Source: Rotaria socialis (Eukaryota; Rotifera; Eurotatoria; Philodinida; Philodinidae). Taken from it: DNA of 64,000 bases. The notes beneath the pieces are model-generated. The model did no database searches. It was given only the letters and a program-made list of their open reading frames with translations, and was not told where the DNA came from. Positions 1-12,080 of this stretch are shown in pieces. The position numbers were made by a program, and so were the translations under genes. Numbering within the stretch: position 1 is the first letter of the stretch; each line of letters begins with the position of its first letter. The stretch is taken from contig CAJNYU010000114.1 of NCBI GenBank assembly GCA_905331475.1, positions 558,001 through 622,000 of the forward strand. The letters run 5' to 3'.

Positions 1-327
1 TTTGCTTCCATACATAAATTCTTACTCTTATATAAGAAAAATGCTTTTTGGATTAGTTTCGTATTTTCTTTGAAATCGTTGGTAAGAAAAAACAAAAGAA
101 AAAGAAACGTACAATAGATGATTATCAATAAGGAGGATGAATAACGTGACCGATAATAGTAAAAACTAATCTCTTATGCACGGTATAAAAACATGAAGAA
201 GAAAACAAACAGAAGCATTTGAGGAGTTCAGCAAAAATTCATTCGATACTTAATTCAGTCACAACCAAAACGGCAATACATCATTCATTCATCCGATTGC
301 AAAAATAATAATAATTATACACATATC

Positions 328-699
328 ATGGTTTCAACTTCCAATCTATTATTTATTACTGGTAACTGCTTTTTGTGTTTTTATTCTTAAACAGCTAATA
401 TATTTCAATAATTTGATGGATCTTTAGCATTATGTTTTGTTCTGATGCAAATGAATTCATCGACAATAGTCGATGGTTCATATTCATTATTGATGGAGAA
501 AGACAACAACGATAAACAAGAACATCATGATAATGGTTATCCTGGATATCTACAACAGCGTTCAACTCATTTACAAAGTCCATCAGCATCTTTTAAAGAT
601 CTATTGAATAAAAAATATGGTAGTCAAAATTTTTATTCAACGAACCGGGAATCATTTGGTCGAAAACATCATTGGGATGCATTTTTTGGTCGACGTTAA
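328..699 (+). CDS. Amidated neuropeptide precursor (unrecognised family)
   Basis: The model has two exons, 328-361 and 428-699, joined by a 66 bp GT-AG intron, and gives 101 residues. Splicing puts a hydrophobic stretch (MVSTSNLLFITALCFVLM) at the N-terminus, which looks like a signal peptide. Without the splice the second exon would lack one. The C-terminal third has prohormone convertase logic: a KK site, then a segment ending SF-G-RK, then HHWDAFF followed by G-R-R and the stop. Gly plus basic residues is the peptidyl-Gly amidation signal, so two amidated peptides are predicted: a 14-residue one ending in ESF-amide and HHWDAFF-amide. An AATAAA lies at 805-810. I do not recognise the family. 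The gene stands alone. Confidence 0.72.
362..427 (+). other. Intron of neuropeptide precursor gene
   Basis: The donor is GTAACT and the acceptor is TCTTTAG. Removing these 66 bases joins the ATG exon to the long downstream frame in phase 1 and creates the signal peptide. An earlier AG near 394 would lead straight into a stop, so the 427 acceptor is preferred. Confidence 0.65.
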
Positions 700-804
700 A
701 AAAAGACTACCTTTTTTTTGGCTAATAAGTTAAACCATTATGTATTTATTTCCTTCATGCAAAAATACACGAGAACCTATAGCAAATCATCTTAATGTAC
801 GATA

Positions 805-810
805 AATAAA
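805..810 (+). promoter_or_regulatory. Polyadenylation signal AATAAA
   Basis: Canonical AATAAA about 105 bp after the neuropeptide stop codon. It is the first on this strand after the gene and is followed by T-rich sequence. Confidence 0.4.
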
Positions 811-2245
811 TCAATGCAATCAATTTCTTCTTTGATTTTCTTTTTTTGAAAAGTCTACTTTTCTATATGCAGTCCCCTTGGATTTCATCGACAATAATCA
901 TGAATATAACTACTACACTTATTCAAAGAAGAGTCGCTGGGCAATATATTGCCGATAATTTAAACACAGGTTTAACCTTAGTACTATAATCTGTTAAGAT
1001 TTTTTTGAAACAGTATATAAGCAATATGTTGTAGGAGACTAGTAAAATATGGAATTCTACAGCACATGATACAAGTTTATACACGATTACAGAGTATGTA
1101 TCAATAATATGTCGTTCGAACAGGTGAACTACTGTCTTATTACGTGTCTGAAGAATTAAGTAATATCCGCCATGTTTCAAATTTTTATTCTTTTATGATT
1201 TAGCTAGTAGCTTTTCAATTTCTTTTCATCAGATGTGATCTCTTCCGATATAGAATAATAACAGTTACAAATAGATATAGCGTATTATATTACTAGGCAT
1301 GTGATTCTTAAAACACAAATCATTTTAAAACCAATAATCTTGAGATAAATGTTTTTTATGGCTATGCTTATTGATTTAAATGGATTGTCTAGTTCGAAAA
1401 AATCTTCAAATTGGAAATAATGAACTGAAAGAATATTTATAATAGATTATGATCACATAGCAAAACCGTTGATTAAATCAATAATAATAATGAAGTGTTG
1501 GGAAAGAAACCAAGTATCTAGTTGCCTTTTCCTAATGTATAACATCACATCCATGATTATTCTCATATGCTGATTCAGTCACTCTAGAAATGAAAACAAC
1601 AATGATGATTCAATGACTAGGTGGAATAACCACTAAGGAAGTTCACATAGTGCTTATTGTTTATATGCTCTCTTGTCTATAGCATTCTCGTTCTCAGACT
1701 GATGTAATTAGAAGAGCTAATAAACAGTCGAAACTACTAAAAACAAAATCATTTTTAGTGGCAAATTACAGAGTAGCCAACCTATCTACTCTAAGAAATT
1801 TGTCTATTGCTTAAGGCAAAATTATCTGTTTAAGATTATCAATAAATCAGAAAATATATCGTCTTAGAAGAATTATATCTCATACTTCCATTTTTGTTTT
1901 TTTTGTTATTAAGCGAAGTATGGAAGTGAAAAAAAGACAAAATATATTTCAAAAACTTAAGTTTCAAAAATATTTTAATTTAAAAACTAAAAACGATTTT
2001 GATAATCTCTCAGTACTTTCATTCTTCTATTCTAGGTTGATTCTGATTCTAAAAGTATTGTTTTTACATTTCTAGTGATATGTCTTGTTCATATTCACAC
2101 CATTCACTTAGTATCAACAACACTTCACTAGAGATTCAATCAAAAAACTGTTTACAAAAATAAATAATATTTCTGCTCTTGTATCTTATCATAATTGCTC
2201 TTTTTATAAAAGATAATATCTTAGCTTGAAGAAGCATGCCATTCT
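811..2245. other. AT-rich intergenic DNA, nothing recognised
   Basis: I see only short spurious frames with many stops, poly-T and poly-A runs and no conserved protein segment on either strand. It probably includes the 3' flank of the minus-strand exon at 2246. Confidence 0.5.
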
Positions 2246-2972
2246 CTAGAAAGATATTTGTGGTACATAAACATGTAATTGTTTACGGATGCAAGCTCTC
2301 GGTGTACATGTCAACATATTTTGCATTGTTGTTGTACTCATTCGATCACTATTTTCATCATCATGGCGATTAGTAGTTGTTGTTATTCGATCAAGCATAT
2401 CTGGTGACACTGGTTGCACAGATTCAACGGGTTCACAACAGGATGATGCCAATGATTCATTGTTGATCTGTTTTTTACTACATGATTTTCGTTTATGATT
2501 AGAATTAGTATCATGTTTTGAAAGTTTCGATAAATTATGTGGATAGAAAAAGTCAGTACTTGGTAACAAAGGTACTCGATCAATGGTAACTGAATTTGCC
2601 AAACGATTCATTTCATCATTTGATATATCTCGTTCAGCAGCTATTGAACAATGTGATATAGATCGAACTAGAGATCGATAAACGTCGAAACCTGGTTGCT
2701 TTTGTTTTTTTTCATAATCAGTTTTTCGTTGTTGCAATATCGATGTAGTCGATGATAACGGAGAAGAAGATCTTTTCGATAAAATAACAATATTTGATGG
2801 AATTCGATTTGTAACAACTGTACGTAAATCGCGATAAGATACAGGCGGAGGTGTTTTAGATGAAAGATAATTTCTTGTATTAATATTAGTATTATGATCA
2901 CGTAATTTTAACGCATTAAAATCACATATGCCAACAAGTGTTGGCGAAAGCCGTGTATTCAGTAGCATATCT
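2246..2972 (-). CDS. Hypothetical protein, terminal exon
   Basis: An open frame of 240 codons runs to a TAG at 2246. It is the longest single-exon frame in the first 14 kb. A plausible acceptor (TTATTGCAG) at 2973-2974 suggests this is the last exon of a longer gene, entered in phase 2. Alternatively translation starts at the ATG at 2966-2968. The product looks intrinsically disordered: Ser-, Asn- and Thr-rich, basic, with a short PPPVSYRDL segment and Cys pairs near the C-terminus. There is no signal peptide or membrane segment in this exon. I do not recognise a domain. Upstream exons would lie at higher coordinates; the exon at 4445-4723 is a candidate, but I could not join the phases directly. 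Confidence 0.5.
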
Positions 2973-2974
2973 CT

Positions 2975-4444
2975 GCAATAATCTTTACTAAAAATAATAT
3001 AGAATGAAGTATAGGCAACAGTGTTGGTAGAGTCGTGTGTATTATATCTGTTATAAATACTACTAATTTCTATGTCCTTATTTAATCATGCGAAGTAATC
3101 AAACTATTTGAAATATTCTCAAAAATACAACTTCATTAAAATCTATCTTTGTATAGTTTTTTTTTGTTAAGTCAAAGTTGGAATATGAATTTACCCAAGG
3201 TTACTGAAGAAATCTGTGGCGTCTAACTGAAAATTTCTTACAAAATGCACTGTTTCGGTAGCGATAAGCTAATGACACACATTTTTTTCAAGGCATACAT
3301 ACTCCATTAGGAGTTACATGATGTACATTATTGCGATTCTAACGCGATCAGTCACTTAGAAGATTTCTCTCATTAAGTCACATTAATGTCCGATGAGAAA
3401 AAAAAACTACGTGTGGAATGTTGACATTTAAGGTTTCGTTGCTGTTGCATTTCAAGATATTTCGAGTTGGATGATTTATGTTAGTGCTCTTTTCAACATC
3501 ATAATGATGAGATGAAAGTAAAGATGATCGAAAATAATTCTATCAGTTAGATGGTATACTTAGTAACATACTTGAACAAAAACAAAGTCCTGATGAATTT
3601 TAGCATTTATCAAATTGATTTTTATCTTCTCACTAACTATATTTAAGTAGATTGAACCTTATTTTAGTAGCTACACATTGGTTTCGAGTTACATAAAGAC
3701 AATGAATAACGATAGTTTTAGATAGTTCATAGATTATAAAAGAAACATCCACAATTGATCATTGGAAAGCATAAGAAAAGCCACAAATTGAAAACTAATT
3801 AAGTATTTCAAAACATGTATGTTATTTTTTGTTAATACTGACCAACAGAGATCTATTGAGACCTTCTTGTGGCGTCAATCCCACATTAGCATCGCTAAAT
3901 AAAATATATACTGACATTTTAAAAAGTAGTTCTGTTCAAACGACAGACACATGACAAATATTATTCGTCAATGACAAAAAAAGAAGAAATTGGAAATACC
4001 ATTGAATTTAGACTGTTTTTTTTTTCGACAAAATCCTCTATACATGAGTGTTATTATTATTCGTGTATTGTGCGTAAACAAACAACAGTTGATAGAAGCA
4101 GCTATTCTATAAGATGTAAGAAGGAAAAAAAGCATGAATTATTATTTTCTTTCTTTCATTTGACAAACCTTGCGCATGGTGAAGATAAATAAAATTTGTG
4201 TTGATAAAGGGTGATACTTTATTTTTCTTGTTCTCATAATTAGTGGGATACTTTTGATTATTTCATCCGATCGATTTGAACGTCTTGGTTGGATCTAACG
4301 CATAGTAATGTGCGAGTGTGCTAGCCGAAATAAATCGTTAACAAAATAAAATATTGGCAATACTGCCTGAGATATGGTTGATAAATTCATAATGTTTAAG
4401 TATATGATGAGTAATTTGATAGTAATCACCATTTGATTATTTAT
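2975..4444. other. Intron or intergenic DNA, no exon recognised
   Basis: If the two minus-strand coding exons on either side belong to one gene, this is its intron and may hold small exons I did not find. Otherwise it is intergenic. Only short frames are present. Confidence 0.35.
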
Positions 4445-4723
4445 CTATTTAACATATGTAGCTTTACAGACTATATTACCAAAAGCATAGCGTACTAAAT
4501 GATACAGTAGTTTCTTATTTGAATTTGTATTGAATTTCGGTACGGTTTGTACAACACATGGTTTAATGCCATCTTCACTAGTTGCATGTGACTGTTTTGT
4601 TTGATGATTATGCATAATGTTTCTTGAGCTTCTATTTATGTTAATCCTATTTTTAGTACTAAGTGCATTTTTATTAATATCTGTTGTCAAGGATTTTATT
4701 GCTGAATGAATGGTTGAAGCTAC
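4445..4723 (-). CDS. Possible coding exon of an unrecognised gene
   Basis: The reverse strand has a good acceptor (TTTATTTCAG) followed in phase 0 by 92 open codons to TAG at 4445. The peptide starts VASTIHSAIKSL and ends with a segment containing DGIKPCVV and LVRYAFGN. There is no ATG at the start, so it would be an internal or terminal exon. An internal donor (TTTTG/GTAATA) near the end could truncate it. No family is recognised. It may belong with the 2246-2972 exon, but the available donor phases do not fit that acceptor directly. Confidence 0.3.
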   Translation of the reverse strand, partial: VASTIHSAIKSLTTDINKNALSTKNRININRSSRNIMHNHQTKQSHATSEDGIKPCVVQTVPKFNTNSNKKLLYHLVRYAFGNIVCKATYVK

Positions 4724-4729
4724 CTGAAA

Positions 4730-5390
4730 TAAACCGGTTTATTGCATCAATATTTTCTTCGTAACTAATTTTATTTTTTATATGCTAGTTTTATTTATTA
4801 GGTATTTCGAAACAGTTAAAAGCCTTTTTGTTTACAGTTAAAGAGGCACGATAATAAAAGCATTTTTTAAATATCTTAACACTTTCTGATGTTGTGTTCA
4901 GGTAAATAAATATACTCATGTTATAATGCATGATCAACTTGTTATCGACATATATTTTTCTTATAGAAATCTTTTTAAGAATAAAAATACACTTATGATC
5001 GCCATTTGTTTGCCTTCATACAATTTTCTCTAATCTCGTTCTTGTAGATAAATAACTAACAAGACGAAATTTTGCTTAGTAACAGCTGTCTAACAGATAT
5101 TTCCTATTTAAATCGGCCGAGAAACAAACAGCTAATCATTCAAGTCAAAATCTACTGTATGAAAATCCTCAATTTTTGCCAAGAGGTCAAAGTGAAATCA
5201 TGGCTAAACCTATACTGTTCTACTCCTAAAACTGAAATATCAATTAGATGACATGAAATTATTGTTAAAGAAATTTAATAAATGTTTTTAACTGCAAGTT
5301 CATTGACGTGAGATAATTGTTATTTTACATGCAAAGCTGTATGTTAATTTGTTTTAAGTGAACGTTTTTACTATTATCAAACAAATTTAA
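4730..5390. other. Intergenic, nothing recognised
   Basis: AT-rich with no long frame on either strand. It precedes the plus-strand membrane-protein gene and presumably holds its promoter. No clear TATA element could be singled out from the background. Confidence 0.4.
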
Positions 5391-5711
5391 ATGAGTCATG
5401 TAGAAAACGAATGTTCATTATCAATTGAATTTAATTATCTAATAAAAATGACTGATCGTGACGTAAATAGAAACTATCATGATGAAAATGGCATTTTTCA
5501 CGGTTTTACACCTTTATGGGCGTTGGTTTTATTCAGCATTGCAATTATTTTTCTTACTATATCTATTGTTGGTTCAATATGCCATTTAGCTGGTTGTCAA
5601 AGACAAAGACAAGACCAAACGAATAATATTTATTCAACAAGTTTAAAACAACCATCATTGACAGAGCACAGTCACTTACAAGTAACCTCAATTAAATCGA
5701 CTCATTTTTAA
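5391..5711 (+). CDS. Small single-pass membrane protein
   Basis: An uninterrupted 106-codon frame. A hydrophilic N-terminal half with several acidic residues is followed by one strong hydrophobic segment at about residues 42-69 (LWALVLFSIAIIFLTISIVG), then a basic, Gln- and Ser-rich tail with an RQRQ motif directly after the membrane. By the positive-inside rule the tail should be cytosolic. There is no cleavable signal peptide. A second in-frame Met at codon 20 could be the true start. An AATAAA near 5929 fits a 3' end. No family is recognised; it resembles many short animal type III membrane proteins only in layout. Confidence 0.5.
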   Translation: MSHVENECSLSIEFNYLIKMTDRDVNRNYHDENGIFHGFTPLWALVLFSIAIIFLTISIVGSICHLAGCQRQRQDQTNNIYSTSLKQPSLTEHSHLQVTSIKSTHF

Positions 5712-6930
5712 AAAAATAGTAAAAATTCTTTATTCTAAATGCAACGTCATTATTTACACAGATAGAAAAAAAAACTGTTTCTTCTCATTTCTCAAATATG
5801 AATCTGAATGAAATTTTATTTTCCTTGATTATTCAAGTATGAAAATGGTTCTAATAGTATTTACCGGAAGCTAGAGATTAAATGAAATATATCAACTAGC
5901 AAAATATTTTTTTCTAAATACTATTCTAAATAAAAGACTTTGGTACTTCATCCATATCGATACGACTGGTGTGCTGTAGGTACGAATATCAGTTAAACAT
6001 ACGATTCAAACAAGATCTATATTTTTAGTCGGACTCTGATAGAGCCTTTTCTTTTTAAATTTTACTTTTAAAGAAGAGAGTAGTGATGCAACGCTCAACA
6101 TTTCCAAAAGCACTAAAACAATATCTCTCTAATTCTAACTAGTCCTAATTCAAAAAAAGCGCTCTACCATGCTGTAAATCTTGGCATTCTCTAGGAAAAA
6201 GAAATAATGCCATTATCTATTATGTATCTCCTTCGTGAGTTTTGTCGTTGCTGAAACAGATAAGTAGAGAGTAACAAACATTGAACAAGATATTTAAATG
6301 CTACCAAAAACGCGCATTTATCAAATAGAATATGACAGAAGTTTTCGTGAACAAAAATAGTGTTTAAGTTAAAATTTATCTCAATATCGAACAGTGAATG
6401 ATGAATGTTATGATACAAATACGGAATAATAGTAAATTTTAAAAAAACTGTCGAAATATCAGCTAGCAAATTATTTAAAAACAATACATAGCAAAGTAGA
6501 GTAGAAGATAGCTCTGTGATTATAATCAATACGATAGTTGTATTTTCTTTGAATTAAAAGTATTAACAATCCATTATGATAACTGAATCAAATATTTCGT
6601 TGAATAATGTTGTATGTGAACCGACTTTCTTGATATGAATAATCAAAATTTCTAGATTATTTCACTAAATGTTTTTCAAGCAGTAAATAATATGCACAAA
6701 GAAGTTCTACAATCGAGGCTATATTTATATCATTGAAAAACGTTTCTAGGAAAGCATTGAATATGTGAGTGAAAAAAAATACATCAAAAAAAGTTACACG
6801 TTTTCATTATGATTAAATTAATCTAGAATTTTATCTGACAAAACTAGTTTACGCAAACAATGTAATTATAATAAAATTTAAAAAACCGTATAAAATAATA
6901 ACTAAGTAAGCAATAAAGATAGAGAAAGAT
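5712..6930. other. Intergenic, nothing convincing
   Basis: It contains the likely 3' end of the membrane-protein gene (AATAAA near 5929). A 112-codon minus-strand frame at 6191-6529 is Phe-, Ile- and Leu-rich without motifs or splice logic and is treated as chance. Confidence 0.4.
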
Positions 6931-8235
6931 CTAGTTTTTAAATCGCTTTGCCGGCAGTCCTGTGTCTTGATGCATAGAATCATCGATTGCAATTTGTGTT
7001 CGTTTATTAGATAATATTGTATTGCTCTCCTCTTTTAATACGTGTTCATCAAAATATGGACTTGATGCGTTTGTTTATTACAAATGAAACAAGCGTATGT
7101 TGATTTCGAAAGTCTGTTTTACTACAAAAATAGAAATAAAATAAAATAAAATAAAAATAAATCATTTCTATATTCAATTGTGGGTCACTTCTCTTTATCT
7201 ATATCAATTGGTCGAATATTATTGATGTCATTGATTTTTGTTGAACCCATATTTGGTGTAACTCGATAAATTTGACTATCATTATTTGGTACGAGCAATG
7301 GAAGAATTTAAGAATTTATTTCATGTTTTTTAATGCGACAAAAAAAACTTTTTTTTACTTGTTTCGTATCAAATCGTCCGATATCGAGCGATTTATCTAT
7401 TTAGCGTGAACTTGATAAAATCGCCTGTAAAGGATTTTGTCTTGCTTTAAATAGATGATTGATTGATAAAAGTATTTTACTTGCTGGTATTCGAACATGT
7501 ACATTTCGCATCGATTCACAAATTGAATTTCTAAGAACAAAGATTAACGAAGTCTTGCGAGCTATTCAATGAACTAGTGCTGAATTCGTATTATTTAAAT
7601 ATCTCTCTCAAACATCAGCATTATGATATACAACATCAATACTGATTATTGCATCAAAATTGCACTTCCGATATATACATATGCTAAACTTCATATTATT
7701 TTAAATCATCTCTGTTCTTCCATTCGAAGAATCTAAACAATTAAAAACTAATTACTTTAATAAGATTATTTAAAAACGCTTTGAACATACCCTTCAGCCA
7801 ACACAACGCAGCGCTGATCACTTCTTAATGATATTTTAAATGTTGGTTTTTCATCAATAGTTTCAGATCGACAATTATTTAAAACAGATTTAAATACCGA
7901 ACAAACTACCTTTGCAATAATTTGGAACTAGTGACCAACGCATTCAACAAACAATTCGTGTTGATGAATCTTCTGTTTTATTCAAATGTTTGAGCGAAAT
8001 CAAACAAAGACTGCAAATGAAAAACTATCTGATAAATTATTTTCCTTTCTGTCAGAAAATATTAATTATACCAAGTGAAAGTTGGAGCTATGTTCCAACT
8101 TGGTCGACAAGATCGTGTTACTGGTATTAAATCAATGAATAGTGGTACAGTTGATTCCTGTGTTTGAGAATGCATATAAGGGGAAAAATGACGTACAACA
8201 TCTGAAGCTAAGCCACAAGCAACACGTCCGCACAT
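6931..8235 (-). pseudogene. HMCES: HMCES/SRAP-domain pseudogene
   Basis: SRAP proteins crosslink abasic DNA through the Cys next to the initiator Met. The first exon (8235 down to about 8070) encodes MCGRVACGLASD and later RPSWNIAPT, the signature start of the family. Further exon remnants read MRWSLVPN, then SETIDEKPTFK...QRCVVLAEG joined by a 50-60 bp intron to FFEWK (7735-7790), then RIPAS, then YRVTPNMGSTKIND, and a last exon ending LPAKRFKN with TAG at 6931. The frame is broken repeatedly: a TGA just before MRW, a shift in the stretch after the VPN segment, a TAA soon after FFEWK, a TGA and other stops through the 7500-7700 stretch, and two adjacent stops in the last exon. Splice sites are still visible, so decay looks recent. 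It lies directly downstream of the dynein light chain gene on the same strand. Confidence 0.8.
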
Positions 8236-8382
8236 GTTTATGATCTTTCTAAAAATTTCAAAATATTTATTCTGCAAAAGATAAATAAAGCACCAAAAAA
8301 ATATATATTAGTGTTCAGAAAAAAATATTTCTATTAAAACAAACATATTTATTTTATTCTTGCTTTAGCACAAAAAGCATTT

Positions 8383-8822
8383 TTAAATAGACAAGCCAAA
8401 GACAGAAACAACAGCATGAACATATTTATTTTCCCAACTACAAAAACAAAATTAAAAATAATTTTTTTCATAAAACAATGATATTTTATTACCGAAGTGT
8501 ACAACTCCCATCAGTTATATCATTCCAATAGCAAGAACTGGCTGCATGTAAACCAGTTCCATTCTTTGGTACTATTACCTATTCAAATATGTAAATAACT
8601 CATTATTATTAAGATAATACAACTACTTACGGCTTGTACAATATATTTAAATCGTTTGCCTAAATTAGTTAATTCCGTTAGAATTTGATCAACAATATCT
8701 GCTGTCCATCGAGTAACTTGATCGTGTTGATATGCATGATTACCGATAAGTCTTTCAATGACTTCTTTAATTATATTGGATACTTCGTCGACACTAAAAA
8801 CTGAATATTCTTCACTTGTCAT
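8383..8822 (-). CDS. DYNLT1: Dynein light chain Tctex-type 1
   Basis: This is a light chain of cytoplasmic dynein that dimerises and links the intermediate chain and cargo. Three coding exons, 8822-8631, 8578-8493 and 8437-8383, are separated by introns of 52 and 55 bp with good GT-AG ends, and give 110 residues (about 113 in vertebrates). The family signature is clear: VDEVSNIIKEVIE, AYQHDQVTRWT, LGKRFKYIVQA, NGTGLHAASSCYW, DGSCTLRWENKYVH and the terminal FGLSI. The frame is intact throughout. A TTTTAG just upstream of the ATG suggests an intron in the 5' UTR. It is followed at 147 bp by the HMCES pseudogene. Confidence 0.95.
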
Positions 8823-11800
8823 TTTGGTTGATCTAAAACAACTTTTGAAAAAGAAATCTACGAAATAAGACTGTGCTTATCGTTTTAAATGAGTATTTTT
8901 CGTCTACATTTTATCTGTGTAGTATTGACATAGGAAAATAAAAATAAAAGATAGGAACCATAAAATAAAAAACAAGTATCAAGTATGCTTTGAAGTGAGC
9001 AGCTCAAGAATGTAAATGAAAGCATAATTTTATTCATATTTGTATATACGGACAAGGAAGAAATAGAAAACAAATTCAATCATTTTTCTATTTGTGACTA
9101 TCGTAATCGTTATATTTGGTGTTTTTTCGATTCAAAACTTTACCATTCTAGTGCAGAAATTGAAGAACGATTAAAAATAATTTTGAAAATAGCGCGTGTT
9201 CGAGTTTGAGTTTATTCAGTTAGTTATTTTCTTACCATTTAGTCAACTTAGGTCTATGCGGTAATAAGACACAATTGCTGACTGGCAATACTTCATCGTC
9301 CATTATAGACTGCGTGTTCCTATTTTTTTTTTGTTTGGTTTTATTTGTGGTTATTTTTTGTTAGTAGATTCATTGAGTTCAATATCTGATAGTAAAAACA
9401 AATTTTATTTTCAACTGAAAAGAAAGCAATTAGGCTTGCTGAAAATAACAATCTGAATTCGTCTTTCCTGAAATATATTTGTCACTGGTAAAAAAAAAAC
9501 ATAAGGTTGAGTTACATATGAACAAGGTACGTAAATAATTGATGGCTTTTTACAACTTGGAGAAAAAAAACTAGGAATAAGATAAACATTATTTATATTT
9601 TGCACATAACTTTCATACCCTTGTTTTTGTCGGTGAAAACACGAATGTACTTATCGACAAAACTAAAAACTTGTTTCGAGTGCTAGTAGGTGATTGAAGA
9701 TGATGTTGATAAACAAGGTTGTGCGACTGGCATCATTAGTTTCATTGAAACTAGTGGATTGTAGTGTGTTTGTACGAAATAGACTAGTGGTGGAAATATT
9801 TCTGTCTTTACTCTGACATCATCGACTGGGTAATAGAAAATTTGAGAACACAAAGCGCACATATCTGCTGGATTGCGTATTTTTCATTACGATTAATATC
9901 TTATACGGATAATAGAGCTGAAAGGGAAATGTCTGAAACTGTGTTTCAACATTATCATCGCGATTCTTGTCTGAGAGTTTTTATTTACACACCAGAAAAT
10001 ATCAAAATGCGTTGTATTCTTCATAAAAAAAAACGTCACACAGAGACTCAACGAGACAGATGTTCCATGTGGAAAAGATTTGAGTGAAAATAATGGTTTT
10101 TTAAAGTGCTTGGATAATTGCGAGAAAGTTCTCTTCTTTAATTAATACTTACGAGATAAAATAAGAAATTGATTTCTATTTAAGAGGACCCCATTCCAGA
10201 ACTTTTATTAAACCTTTGCTCGATAGTCTATGTCTGCTCTCCAAGGCACACAGAGCTTATCAGTAAAATACGCTTGGATGCTTGATGTCGTCTTGAAACC
10301 TCACTATGCATATCATTTTATCAGATGACAACTGTGACCGTTACACTTTCATCTATAACCCGTGTAAAGAAACATTTAAATACTCTTTAAGAATAAATAG
10401 TGATAAAATTGCCTTGACAATAAATTTCTATTGTAATCACATTGAAGTTAATGAAATCGTATGATTGTTTTCGAAATAAATTTCCGTTAAAAAAAACGGA
10501 GAGTTATAAATGAAGATTCGGTGATAAAAGATGTATCTACAATTAGAATGTAAAGAAACAATAAAATAGAATGATCATGTCGTTTATTTCAGTCAAGATG
10601 ATCATTGTTACAGATTTCATTGTATCTACAATATCAAAGAGAAAGAAAAAACAATAAATTATTAATTTACCAAGAGATAGGAGTGATAACATGGCATTTA
10701 ACGTATATACACAAGAGAAAATGAGTATTGAAAACTTTCATCATTTGAAAAACCACAGATATTATTACTACTTCAAATAATTCGTGATAGAAAGAGCACT
10801 TATCAAAAGGATAAGCTCTACTTTATTATCAACGTCTTTATAAATGATGATAATCCACTGTTATCATCCTGCCTTCGTTACATCAGATTTCCTTGATCAT
10901 CAACGTGGCCACCTAAATTCAAGATTTCTCTTAGTTAAAAATTGAATCAATAGCCTCTTTCGATGCTGTACCTAATGATTTTGATGTGCTTAACTGATTG
11001 ATATTGCTATTTTACTAAATAAATACAATCAGCATGGCTTTGGCTATTTTGATGAACTTTTTGAAAATAGTACGGATAGATCTTTGCATCAGTATAATAC
11101 AAGTAAAGAAATAATAAATAGTTAAAAAAGTGTTGGTTTGTGATATAAAAGATTTGATTTAGTTTCCTTAATTCGTAACAAGAAATCTAATAGTATTTAT
11201 CATAATTGGCAGGTACGCTCATGATTCACTGATTTAAGATCTGACTACTTCTCTATAACATAGTGGCCGCCATGTACACGAGATATTAGATCGCGTTGTA
11301 ATTTTATTTCATTTTTAGTTTTCATATTGATGCAGTGCAAAACTTCTATTAGTTTTGATATGAACAATGCTTCAGTTAAATTCACATTTTGTTCCACGAT
11401 TAGTAAAAATGATTAACGAATGTCTTGAATTGATTGCGGATGTGGATGCGAATATGACTGAAATCTACTTCGGTCCGAGGTCATATATTTGCCTTTTAGA
11501 GCATTTCGATTCATTCCCAAAATAGAACATAAGTCTATTCAATCACTGATATTGGTATCGACATCGGTATTCACGTCAAGATATAATAGATATAAATAAA
11601 GAGCAGTGTGAAAACAAAAAGTATAGATTTTCAGCTTTTCTTAATCCGTAAAAAGCAGCAATGATATTTTATCTTCCACGAGAATAAGAATAATACATGA
11701 ACATGATGAGATCTAATTATCAATATTTCTTCACTTTTTTGAAGAAATTATGTAGTACATCATTACATATTTACTTCAAGAGCATAATGTGTCAGATATC

Positions 11801-12056
11801 TGAAAAAGTAGAAGACATGACAACACGGACTGTAACATGACAAATCATATGAACTAATAGAATGAGGTACGACTAAATTAAAGGATGCTGTCGCTAAATA
11901 TACGTTTGGATTCAATATTTGGTTTGATATCAAACTGAAATCCAATATAATATTCGCTTGTATTTTTATCATTCCAGTCCGCATTATTGAAATTCAGATG
12001 AATCCATTGAAGCTTACGTTCTCATTGGATCTTTCATTTTGCTTTTAGTATATATA

Positions 12057-12080
12057 CACACACAGAGAGAGAGAGAGAGA
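12057..12080. repeat. (CA)n(GA)n microsatellite
   Basis: A short CA run passes directly into eight GA dinucleotides. Confidence 0.85.

Noticed and set aside
362-394. 33 bp alternative intron in the neuropeptide gene
   Set aside because: It is too short and leads to a stop within six codons; the acceptor at 427 gives a signal peptide and the long frame.
6191-6529. 112-codon minus-strand frame
   Set aside because: Phe/Ile/Leu-rich composition expected by chance in AT-rich DNA, with no motif, splice sites or signal peptide pattern.
9842-10087. 81-codon plus-strand frame
   Set aside because: No recognisable segment; starts at a non-ATG codon and lies in a gene-poor stretch.
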